A stretch of 64,000 nt of DNA. Origin: Herbaspirillum sp. alder98. GTDB lineage: Bacteria > Pseudomonadota > Gammaproteobacteria > Burkholderiales > Burkholderiaceae_D. The translations under genes and the position numbers were made by a program. The notes under the pieces are model-generated. The model had not been told where the DNA came from. It did no database searches and was given only the letters and a program-made list of their open reading frames with translations. Shown here in pieces: positions 38,969-46,703 of the stretch. The stretch covers positions 434,001 through 498,000 of the forward strand of contig NZ_JAIUCY010000002.1 in assembly GCF_020179755.1 (NCBI RefSeq), written 5' to 3'. Numbering within the stretch: position 1 is the first letter of the stretch; the number at the start of each line of letters is the position of its first letter.

Positions 38969-39775
38969 ATGAGCCGACATCATCTTCGCCCTGCCATTGT
39001 CATGTTTCTCGTCCTGGCAAGTATGGCTGCCACGTCATCGCTGCCACGGTCGGCATCAGCGGCCAGCTTCGATTGCCGACGAGGGGGTTCGGCCAACGAG
39101 AAAACGATCTGCGCCGACCAGGCGTTATCGGCCGCCGACGACCGCCTCGGGCAGGCCTATCGCGCCGCCCGCAAGCAGACCACCGACCGCCGTGCCTTTA
39201 CGGCTGACTCGGAGCGTCAATGGCGCTGGCGCGAGGACAACTGCCACGACCGCGCCTGCCTGGTGAGCTGGTATCAGCGACGCCAGGCCGAGTTGCAGGC
39301 GCAAGCCAGCGGTTCCATGGAAGCCGCAGCGCAATTGCCGGCGTCCGCGCCGGTGCCCTCGCTGGCTGCCGTGACCCCGGCGACGGCGCCAGCGCCAGCG
39401 ATGCCGCCACCAGGCATGGCGCTCAAGCTGGGGTTGTCGAGCAGCCAGATCGCCGCCATTGCCCCGCCCGGCAGCGCGCCATGGCCGCACTACCTGCGGG
39501 TAGAACAAGGGCGCTATTTCTATGAAGACGAGCAACACCGGGGGACCCTGGTGAGCGTGCGCTACTACGGCATCGAAAACGGCCAGCACATCATCGAGAC
39601 CAGCCGTGGCAATGCCGTGGTGCGGCTGACCTGCAGCGCTGACTGCCGTTATATCGGGCTGCTGGCGTTGCCCGGGGACGTCGAGACCGATACCGTGATC
39701 CTGGCCAATGACAGCCGGTCGCTGCCGTCGATCATCGTCAATGACGCGCGCAATGGCCTGTTGGCGGTTCGCTGA
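38969..39775 (+). CDS. Exported LprI-like protein with extra C-terminal domain
   Basis: 268 residues. A signal peptide (about 1-31) is followed by a LprI/DUF1311-like domain (about 32-112): FDC and CADQALSAADDRLGQAYRAARK, then WREDNCHDRACLVSWYQRR, with the paired cysteines of the family. A Pro/Ala-rich linker (about 115-155) leads to a 105-residue C-terminal domain, probably beta-rich and with two cysteines (LTCSADCRY), which I do not recognise. LprI-type proteins can inhibit lysozyme, so a periplasmic defence or envelope role is possible. Stand-alone gene. Confidence 0.72.
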   Translation: MSRHHLRPAIVMFLVLASMAATSSLPRSASAASFDCRRGGSANEKTICADQALSAADDRLGQAYRAARKQTTDRRAFTADSERQWRWREDNCHDRACLVSWYQRRQAELQAQASGSMEAAAQLPASAPVPSLAAVTPATAPAPAMPPPGMALKLGLSSSQIAAIAPPGSAPWPHYLRVEQGRYFYEDEQHRGTLVSVRYYGIENGQHIIETSRGNAVVRLTCSADCRYIGLLALPGDVETDTVILANDSRSLPSIIVNDARNGLLAVR

Positions 39776-39904
39776 GCAAAATCGGGGTTTTTTCCTACAA
39801 GATGTTGCGCTGCCGGATGACATTCCTGGCATATCGCTTGCGTTGATAATTCAATTGCCGAACCGGGAATTGCCCGGGGCATTGAGACTCGCAGCGAGAA
39901 CATC

Positions 39905-40111
39905 ATGAAAAAAATCGAATTCAATGGTTACCTGATCGTCTACCTGACCGACAACCTGTTCGGTCGCTGGCGCGGCTCGTTTGCGGTCCTGAAGAACCGC
40001 GCCGAGGTCAGCCGGGGTTCGTTGCCGCTGCAGGCGCGCAGCGCCGAAGACGCCGAGTCCGAACTGCTGGCTGCAGCCAAGCGCTGTATGGCGCATCCGC
40101 TGGCCGCTTGA
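39905..40111 (+). CDS. Small hypothetical protein
   Basis: 68 residues, cytosolic by appearance: predicted beta-strands (KIEFNGYLIVYLTD, GSFAVLKN) then an Ala/Glu-rich helix (RSAEDAESELLAAAKRC). AGCGAGA precedes the ATG weakly. This short beta-alpha fold occurs as orphan proteins in betaproteobacteria, but I assign no function. It lies between the LprI-like gene and the ECF sigma gene, in the same direction. Confidence 0.6.
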   Translation: MKKIEFNGYLIVYLTDNLFGRWRGSFAVLKNRAEVSRGSLPLQARSAEDAESELLAAAKRCMAHPLAA

Positions 40112-40235
40112 TTCCGGCTTTTTGATGGCGGGCAGCCTGGCTGCCTGCATGCCCTGCCTCCCCTTCCCGATAGCGCCTGTCCCGGTGCTCATGCCCCTTG
40201 CCGGTTCAACCCGGCGCATTATTTTCGCTGCGGCG

Positions 40236-40260
40236 GGAATAAACTCACTGCTCGTTCGTT
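40236..40260 (+). promoter_or_regulatory. Candidate ECF-type promoter before the sigma factor gene
   Basis: GGAAT at 40236-40240 and CGTT at 40257-40260 are exactly 16 bp apart, resembling the GGAAC-N16-CGTT promoters used by many ECF sigma factors. It lies 51 bp before the sigma start, as expected for autoregulation. Confidence 0.45.
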
Positions 40261-40311
40261 TTACCGGCAACCAGTCACGAACCCATGCGCTGCCCGCATG
40301 CCCGAATTGCC

Positions 40312-40824
40312 ATGAGCCAAGATTTTACCGACGACGACTTGCGCGAGCTGATGCCCCGGCTGCGGCGTTTTGCCGCCTCGCTCACGCGCAACGAGGCCAG
40401 CGCCGACGATCTAGTCCAGTCGTGCCTCGAACGGGCACTGTCGCGGCGGCGCCAGCACACCGACGGCGATTTGCGGGCGTGGCTGTTCCAGATCATGTAT
40501 CGGCGCTTCGTCGACAGCCAGCGGCGCACCAAGCGCTATGCCGGGCTGCTGGCGCTGTTGCTGCCCCGCGATGAAGCGCTGGCGCCGTCGACCGAGGACA
40601 TCGTGCTGTCGCGTGCGGCCCTGGCCGATTTCAACAAGCTGACGCCCGAGCAACGCGCCTTGCTGCTGCTGGTGTCGGTAGAAGGCCTGTCCTACCAGGA
40701 GGCCGCCCATGCCCTCGACCTTCCCATCGGCACGGTCATGTCGCGCCTGTCACGCGCGCGGTGCGCCCTGCGCGAACTCAATGACGGCGCACGGCCGGCC
40801 TCTCCACTGCGGATCATGAAATGA
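40312..40824 (+). CDS. ECF-family RNA polymerase sigma factor
   Basis: 170 residues: sigma-2 region (about 12-75, with the core-binding ASADDLVQSCLERALSR) and sigma-4 region (about 105-160, LTPEQRALLLLVSVEGLSYQEAAHAL then GTVMSRLSRARCALRE). Both needed regions are intact. The start is uncertain; ATG 40312 gives the normal family length, an upstream in-frame ATG at 40285 adds nine residues. Its stop overlaps the anti-sigma start (ATGA). Possible targets include its own operon and the hydrolase downstream. Confidence 0.92.
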   Translation: MSQDFTDDDLRELMPRLRRFAASLTRNEASADDLVQSCLERALSRRRQHTDGDLRAWLFQIMYRRFVDSQRRTKRYAGLLALLLPRDEALAPSTEDIVLSRAALADFNKLTPEQRALLLLVSVEGLSYQEAAHALDLPIGTVMSRLSRARCALRELNDGARPASPLRIMK

Positions 40825-41585
40825 CGAAGCACCTGCCCAACGAAGCCGATCTGCACGCCTACATCGACGGCCAGCTCGACCCGGCCCGGCGCGCCAGTGT
40901 CGAACAGACCCTGGCCCTGCATGCCGACGCGGCACGCCAGGTCGAGCAACTCAAGGCCGAGGCGCAACAGCTGCGCACGGCATTCGAAGCGCTGCCGGGT
41001 TCGCCGACCCCGGCCCGGCTTGACCCTTTTCGTCTGCGCCGCGAGCTGCAGTCGCGCCGACGCCGGCAATGGGCGGTGGCGGCCTCGCTGGTGCTGAGTC
41101 TTTCCCTGGGCGCTGTGGGCGGCTGGCAATGGCGCGACCAGGCCATGCGCCAGACTTACCTGCCCATGGCCGACGCCACGCAAGCCTATCGGATGTTTGC
41201 CGGCGGCACTGGGGCCGCCATGGTCGATGTGCGGGCCGATGATCCGGCGCGGCTGCAACGCTGGATCGATCACCATTTCGTACAGGCCGCACCGCTGCCC
41301 GACTTCAGCGCCTACGGATTCACCCCGGTGGGTGGGCGCCTGATGGCCAGCGACAAGGGCCCGGCGGCGATGGTGGTGTACCAGAACAGCGGCGGCCAGG
41401 CCATCGTCTATTACCTGCGTCCCCCTGGTGAATTGTTCAATTTCGGTAGCGGCAACCGGCGCGATGGCCAATTGCTGACCCAGTACTGGCGCCAGGGCCG
41501 TTACTTCTATGCGGTGGTCAGCCCCGATTCGCCCGACACCCGACCACTGCAGCGCGCGGTCGAACCTGAACGACCGCTCTCCTAG
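40821..41585 (+). CDS. Membrane anti-sigma factor
   Basis: 254 residues: cytosolic N-terminal anti-sigma domain (about 1-80, NEADLHAYIDGQLDPARRASVE is typical of ECF partners), one membrane segment at about 85-103, and a 150-residue periplasmic domain. There is no HxxxCxxC zinc motif in the anti-sigma domain, so it is not a ZAS-type redox sensor. The exported part would sense the envelope signal. Translationally coupled to the sigma gene by a 4 bp overlap, the usual arrangement for a 1:1 inhibitor. Confidence 0.88.
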   Translation: MTKHLPNEADLHAYIDGQLDPARRASVEQTLALHADAARQVEQLKAEAQQLRTAFEALPGSPTPARLDPFRLRRELQSRRRRQWAVAASLVLSLSLGAVGGWQWRDQAMRQTYLPMADATQAYRMFAGGTGAAMVDVRADDPARLQRWIDHHFVQAAPLPDFSAYGFTPVGGRLMASDKGPAAMVVYQNSGGQAIVYYLRPPGELFNFGSGNRRDGQLLTQYWRQGRYFYAVVSPDSPDTRPLQRAVEPERPLS

Positions 41586-41687
41586 CGCGCATTCCGCTGT
41601 TTCATCCCGGTCTTGTCCGCCACCGCCCTCAACGGCGCGGTCGGGGCCGTTCGCCCTTTTTTCACCCACCCTTGTTAGGACTCCATC

Positions 41688-42455
41688 ATGATCGAACGCC
41701 AATTCCTGAAGAACCTGGTCGCGGCAGCCGGCACTGCGCTTGCACTGAGCGCGGCGCAAGCGGCCCCGCCGGCTATCCACAATGTGGTGCTGGTACACGG
41801 CGCCTACGCCGATGGCTCGTGCTGGACCGATGTGATCGAACGCTTGCAGAAAGCCGGCATGCACGTCACTGCGGTACAAAACCCGCTGTCGTCGCTGGCC
41901 GACGATGTCGAAGCAACGCGCCGTATCCTGGCGCTGCAGGACGGGCCAACCATCCTGGTCGGCCATTCGTGGGCCGGCACCGTCATCAGCGAAGCCGGCA
42001 CCGATCCGAAGGTGGCCGGCCTGGTGTATGTGGCCGCCCGCGCCCCGGATGCAGGAGAAGACTATGGCGCACTGGCAGCGCGTTTCCCGACGCCGCCCGC
42101 TTCAAGCGGCCTGGTCAAGGCCAACGGCTATGCCCAGCTCAACGAGCAGGCATTCATGCGCGACTTCGCCGGCGACGTGGATCCGGTCAAGGCGCGCGCC
42201 CTGTATGCGGTGCAGGGTCGCATCTCGGACACGCTGTTTGCCTCACGCACCACCCAGGCGGCATGGCGCAACAAGCCGAGCTGGTATGCGATCTCGACCA
42301 ATGACCGCACCACTTCGCCTGAACTGGAGCATTTCCTGGCGCAGCGGATGCAGGCCAAGACCATCGAACTGGCTTCGTCGCATGTGTCGATGCTGTCCCA
42401 TCCGGATGAAATCGCCACACTGATCTTGGACGCGGCCGAACAGGCGCCACACTAG
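41688..42455 (+). CDS. Exported alpha/beta-hydrolase
   Basis: 255 residues with a signal peptide (about 1-26, AQA-AP). The oxyanion-hole motif LVHGAYADGS (35-44) and nucleophile elbow GHSWAG (Ser94) are clear; the catalytic His probably lies in SSHVSMLSH near the C-terminus. The closest family pattern is the AB_hydrolase_6 group of esterases, including salicylate-ester-like and pyrethroid-type members. It lies 102 bp after the anti-sigma gene in the same direction and could be a target of the sigma factor. Substrate unknown. Confidence 0.85.
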   Translation: MIERQFLKNLVAAAGTALALSAAQAAPPAIHNVVLVHGAYADGSCWTDVIERLQKAGMHVTAVQNPLSSLADDVEATRRILALQDGPTILVGHSWAGTVISEAGTDPKVAGLVYVAARAPDAGEDYGALAARFPTPPASSGLVKANGYAQLNEQAFMRDFAGDVDPVKARALYAVQGRISDTLFASRTTQAAWRNKPSWYAISTNDRTTSPELEHFLAQRMQAKTIELASSHVSMLSHPDEIATLILDAAEQAPH

Positions 42456-42491
42456 GCTCGCGAAGTGCTGCCAGGTAGCATGGCACTGGGA

Positions 42492-43877
42492 TCAGACCAC
42501 CACCTGGCGCTGGCTGCGACGGTGCGTCAGTTCGGCCAGCCGTCGTAGCGCATTGACCAGTTCGAAGCGGCTGCGCGCACGGCCCAGCGAAATGCGGATG
42601 TGCGCCTTCATGGGCGGCGCATCAGGATGGGCGAAGGCGTCCTGCGCGACCACCGCCAGGCCCTGATCCCGCGCCTTCTGCACAAAATCGGCAGCCTGCC
42701 AGTGTTCGGGCAGCGCCTTCCAGATATGAATGCCCCCGGCATTGGCCAGGGCGCGCTCGCCCAGAGTGCGATGCGCCAGTTCCTGGCGCGCCCAGGCCTC
42801 GGCCCGGATCCCCTCCAGCAGTGCCGCCGCAGTGCCGTCGTGGATCCATTGGGTGGTCAGTGCGGTCATCAACGGCGTCGACATCAACACGAACGAGCGC
42901 AGCGCACTCAACATTTCTTCCTGTTCGGGCCCCTGTGGCACTACCACGTAGGCGGTGCGCAAACCGGGCAGCAGGCACTTGGCCAGGGTCGACACGTAGA
43001 AAGTGTGCTGCGGCGCGTAGTGGGCAATCGGCTGCGGCGCCTGGGCGCTGAACAGCCAGTAGGGATCGTCTTCGATGATGCGCAGGTCGAGCCGGCGCAC
43101 CACCTCGGCCAGCGCCGCCCGGCGCGCCGGCGGCATGGTATGGGTGGTCGGATTCTGCAAGGTCGGATTCAGGTAGACCAGCCGTGCCCGGTGCACACTC
43201 GCCGCCAGCGCCAGGGCCTCGGGCAGCATGCCGTCGCGGTCAACCTCGACCGCCGCAACGCGCCGTCCCAGCTGGCTGGCCGCCGACAGCAAGCCGGGAT
43301 AAGCCAGCGGCTCGGCCAGGATCACGTCACCCGGCGCGCTCCGGGCCAGGATCAGCGCGGCCAGCGCCGACTGCGCCCCGGGGCATACCACCACCTGCCC
43401 GACATCGACCGCCCCCAGCATCGGCTGCAGCCACATGGCGCCGGCCTCACGGTCGGCCATGCTGCCGCCACCCAGGTGGTAGGTCATCAACAGATCGACG
43501 TCGCTATGCAACAGCACTTGCGAGACACCTTGACGCAGCAGGTCGTCAAGATCGATCCCGGCCGGCGGCGGGGGAATGTTCATCGACAGATCGACCACCT
43601 GGCTCAAATCCACCTGCGGCGCCGCGATGAAAGTGCCTGCCGAACCCCGGGCTTCGAGCAACTGGCGACGGCGCGCCTCGGTGTAGGCGCGGGTGACCGT
43701 GGTCAGGTCGACCCCCAGGTGGTCGGCCAGCAACCGCTGCGGCGGCAAGCGGTCGCCAGGACGCAGGCGCTCGTCAGAGATCGCCTGCTCCATGAATTCG
43801 ACGATCTGGAGGTAGCGCGGGCCGCCGTTGGCGGTGAAGCCGCTCACCCAGTCAAGGGCGTGTTCGCTTCGGGTCAT
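42492..43877 (-). CDS. MocR-type GntR regulator with aminotransferase-like domain
   Basis: 461 residues. A GntR winged helix (about 20-87; GDRLPPQRLLADHLGV and TVTRAYTEARRRQLLEARGS) is joined to a fold-type I aminotransferase-like domain (about 95-455). Lys300 in STLAKCLLPGLR is the expected PLP lysine. MocR regulators (PdxR, GabR, TauR) sense PLP or amino-donor ligands. The usual target gene, divergently transcribed, is missing here, as the next gene upstream (the LOV kinase) is on the same strand. A dyad and repeats at 43941-44070 are the likely operator. Confidence 0.92.
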   Translation of the reverse strand: MTRSEHALDWVSGFTANGGPRYLQIVEFMEQAISDERLRPGDRLPPQRLLADHLGVDLTTVTRAYTEARRRQLLEARGSAGTFIAAPQVDLSQVVDLSMNIPPPPAGIDLDDLLRQGVSQVLLHSDVDLLMTYHLGGGSMADREAGAMWLQPMLGAVDVGQVVVCPGAQSALAALILARSAPGDVILAEPLAYPGLLSAASQLGRRVAAVEVDRDGMLPEALALAASVHRARLVYLNPTLQNPTTHTMPPARRAALAEVVRRLDLRIIEDDPYWLFSAQAPQPIAHYAPQHTFYVSTLAKCLLPGLRTAYVVVPQGPEQEEMLSALRSFVLMSTPLMTALTTQWIHDGTAAALLEGIRAEAWARQELAHRTLGERALANAGGIHIWKALPEHWQAADFVQKARDQGLAVVAQDAFAHPDAPPMKAHIRISLGRARSRFELVNALRRLAELTHRRSQRQVVV

Positions 43878-43940
43878 GGCGGTCTCCTGGGATGCTTGGT
43901 GCGGAAGTTGTCCGGATTGTTGCTCACACGCAGGACATTA

Positions 43941-43971
43941 GTATGGATTAACCCAAAACACAAATCCATAC
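43941..43971. promoter_or_regulatory. 9-bp inverted repeat, candidate MocR operator
   Basis: GTATGGATT (43941-43949) and AATCCATAC (43963-43971) are exact complements, spacer 13 bp, 64-94 bp upstream of the MocR start. ACAAATCCAT occurs here (43960-43969) and again at 44061-44070. Repeated half-sites of this kind are typical of dimeric MocR proteins. Confidence 0.55.
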
Positions 43972-44139
43972 ATTTCCATCAGCGGAAACAGCTTCAGCTT
44001 TGGCGTATTGCAGAGACGCATGGCCGGACCCGTCAACTGCCCCGTACGAACCCGCCCCATACAAATCCATGATGGCGACTCGTTGAAATCGTGGTCTGCC
44101 CTGATGCCCCCATGCGTCGGTGACGGCACCATCCGTAGC

Positions 44140-45789
44140 TCAAGTCACCCCAGTCGCCCCATCCAGCACGATCCGGATCTTGCGCGCCAGTTCGTCATGC
44201 CGATACGGCTTGGCGATCACGGCAAATTCGCCGTCGGCATCGTGCCGCTCGATCGATTCGCTGGCGTAGCCGGTGGTCAGCAAGACCTTGATGTCGGGCG
44301 CCAGCCGCCGCGCTTCACGCGCCAGCAATACGCCGTTGATGCTGCCCGGCATGATCAAGTCGGTAAACAACAGGTCGACGTGGGTGCCGGCCTGCAGCAG
44401 TTGCAAGGCGTCGGCCGGCGAATTGACCATGCTCACGCCGTAGCCCAGGCTTTCCAGCATCGCCTGGGCCAGTTCGGCCACCTCGACCCGGTCGTCCACC
44501 ACCAGGATATGCTCGCGCCCACCCTGCTCTGGCGCGTGGCGCGCCGCCTCGAATGCATGCCCCACTTCGTCCTGGGTCGACGGGAAGTACAACTTCACGG
44601 TGGTGCCGCCGGTCTTGCCCGAATTGATTTCGATGGCGCCACCGGACTGCTTGACGAAGCCGTACACCATCGACAGGCCCAGGCCGGTGCCCTTGCCTTC
44701 TTCCTTGGTGGTGAAGAACGGATCCATCACCCGCGGCAGGATGTCCGGCGCAATGCCGGGGCCGTTGTCGACGATGGTGATCGACACGTAATTGCCAGGC
44801 TTCACGCCCAGTTGAAAGGCCCGCTCGCCGTCGCCCGGCACCAGCGCTTCGTTGGCGGTCTCGATATGCACCCGGCCCTCGCCGTCCATGGCGTCGCGGG
44901 CATTGATCAGGATGTTGAGCAGCGCCACTTCCATCTGGGTCGGATCTAGCCGGCAATTCCACAGTTGCGGCGCCAGTTGGGTACTGAGGTCGATATCACC
45001 GCCCAGCGTGCGTCGCACCAGGTCGGTAAAGCTCTCGGTGAGCGAGTTGAGATTGATGGCGCGCCCTTCCAGGCGCTGCTTGCGGGCAAACGCCAGTAAC
45101 TGCTGGGTCAGCATCGCGGCCTTGCCAGCCGCATTGCGGATGCTCTCGGTGCTGCGGGTGACTCGCGACAGATCAGGCTCGTTGCCGCGCAAGGTCAGGT
45201 TGATGATGTCGAGATAGCCGCTGATGACTTGCAGCAGGTTGTTGAAGTCGTGCGCGATACCGCCCGTCAACTGGCCCAGCGCTTCCATCTTGCGCGCCTG
45301 GCCCAGCGCCTGCTCGGCGTCGCGGCGGCGGCTGATGTCCAGCTGCGAGCCGAAGAAGTACACCAGTTCGCCATGCCGGTCATACACGGGCGAAACGAAC
45401 AACGCGTTCCAGAAGGTCGATCCGTTCTTGCGATAGTTGAGGATCTCGGTGGCGATCTCACGCCGCCCGACAACCGCCTGGCCAATCTGCCTGACCACGC
45501 TGCGATCGGTCTCGGGCCCTTGCAGGAAGCGGCAATTGCGACCGATCACTTCGTCGCGCGTATAGCCGGTCATGTTGATGAAGGCATTGTTGACGAACAC
45601 GATCGGGCAATCCGGCTGACGCGGATCGGACACGATCATGGGCATGCGGGTCAGTTCGACGGCGGCGAAGAAGATGTCGTGCGAATCATCGTTGCCCGGG
45701 ACTCTTTCGGGCGTACTGCGCAGTCCGATCTCGTCGCCGAACTCGCCGGCGGATTGCATCAATGGAAAGGATGAGCTTACTTTTGTCAT
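44140..45789 (-). CDS. LOV-domain hybrid histidine kinase (blue-light receptor)
   Basis: 549 residues. Residues 38-155 form a LOV-type PAS domain: GRNCRFLQG at 83-91 carries the photoactive Cys86, NYRKNG (118-123) and Asn128 contact FMN, and Gln149 in YFFGSQLDIS sits at the switch strand. Next is a HisKA domain of the DFNN type with His180 (GGIAHDFNNLLQ), a HATPase (NILINARDAM, DNGPGI, GKGTGLGLSMVYG) and a receiver with Asp477 and Lys527. This is the layout of LOV-HK-REC photoreceptors. No separate regulator gene is adjacent, so the output partner is unknown. No membrane segment. Confidence 0.93.
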   Translation of the reverse strand: MTKVSSSFPLMQSAGEFGDEIGLRSTPERVPGNDDSHDIFFAAVELTRMPMIVSDPRQPDCPIVFVNNAFINMTGYTRDEVIGRNCRFLQGPETDRSVVRQIGQAVVGRREIATEILNYRKNGSTFWNALFVSPVYDRHGELVYFFGSQLDISRRRDAEQALGQARKMEALGQLTGGIAHDFNNLLQVISGYLDIINLTLRGNEPDLSRVTRSTESIRNAAGKAAMLTQQLLAFARKQRLEGRAINLNSLTESFTDLVRRTLGGDIDLSTQLAPQLWNCRLDPTQMEVALLNILINARDAMDGEGRVHIETANEALVPGDGERAFQLGVKPGNYVSITIVDNGPGIAPDILPRVMDPFFTTKEEGKGTGLGLSMVYGFVKQSGGAIEINSGKTGGTTVKLYFPSTQDEVGHAFEAARHAPEQGGREHILVVDDRVEVAELAQAMLESLGYGVSMVNSPADALQLLQAGTHVDLLFTDLIMPGSINGVLLAREARRLAPDIKVLLTTGYASESIERHDADGEFAVIAKPYRHDELARKIRIVLDGATGVT

Positions 45790-45932
45790 TGGGCCTCTCT
45801 TTCTCTGTCTGTGCCCATCAACGCCTGTAGCGGCGCTTTACGATGAGCTGTTCTACCAGTTGGACAGTGATCGAGTCGGCAGTTCCAGTTGATTTCCGGA
45901 AAGCTCAGCCGTAGTAAGAAGTGCTCATCGAC

Positions 45933-46703
45933 TCAGGAAGCCTGGAAAGTCGCGCCAGAACCGAAGTAGACCTGGCGCACCCGTTCATCCCGCCGAATGG
46001 TCTCGGGGTCGCCTTCGGCGATGATGCCGCCGCGCGCCAGCACCACCAGGCGGTCGGCGAAGGCAAACACCACATCCATGCTGTGCTCGGTAAACAGCAC
46101 CGACAGCCCCCGCTCGCTGACCAGGGTGCGCACCAGCGCCATCAGCTCGACGCGCTCGCGGGCGGCCATGCCGGCGGTGGGCTCATCCATCAGCAGCAGT
46201 CGCGGCTGGTTCGACAAGGCCATCGCCAGTTCCACCCGTTTGACGTCGCCGTAAGCCAGCACGGCAGCGGTGCGCCCGGCCTGCCCGGCCATGCCGACCT
46301 GTTCCAGCAAATGCATGGCCTGCTCGCGATAGAAGCCGGACGCCGGACGCCAGCATTGCCACAGGCGACGGTGATGCGACAGCAGCGCCGCCTGCACATT
46401 CTCGAGTACGGTCAATGAATTGAAGGTGGCGGCGATCTGGAACGTTCGCCCCACGCCACGGCGCCAGATCTGGCGCGATGCCAGGCCGCCGATCTCGGTC
46501 CCGGCCAGCCGTATGCTGCCGGCGTCCGGGCGGATCTGGCCATTGATGAGATTGAAACAGGTCGATTTACCCGCACCGTTGGGGCCGATCAGCGCCAGCA
46601 TCTGGCCTGGCGCCACCGCGAACGACACATCGTCGAGCGCCTTGACGCCGCCATAAGCGCGGCTGAGATGGCTGACCTGCAGCAACGCCGGCGACGGGTT
46701 CAT
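45933..46703 (-). CDS. livG: Branched-chain amino-acid-type ABC ATPase (LivG-like)
   Basis: 256 residues: Walker A GPNGAGKST, signature region LAYGDVKRVELA (LivG-type variant), Walker B LLLMDEPTAGMA and switch His in TEHSMDVVF. The start at 46703 overlaps the permease stop (ATGA); the longer open frame is inside the permease gene. LivG normally pairs with LivF. No LivF is present in this locus, so it may homodimerise or borrow a partner encoded elsewhere. Confidence 0.92.
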   Translation of the reverse strand: MNPSPALLQVSHLSRAYGGVKALDDVSFAVAPGQMLALIGPNGAGKSTCFNLINGQIRPDAGSIRLAGTEIGGLASRQIWRRGVGRTFQIAATFNSLTVLENVQAALLSHHRRLWQCWRPASGFYREQAMHLLEQVGMAGQAGRTAAVLAYGDVKRVELAMALSNQPRLLLMDEPTAGMAARERVELMALVRTLVSERGLSVLFTEHSMDVVFAFADRLVVLARGGIIAEGDPETIRRDERVRQVYFGSGATFQAS

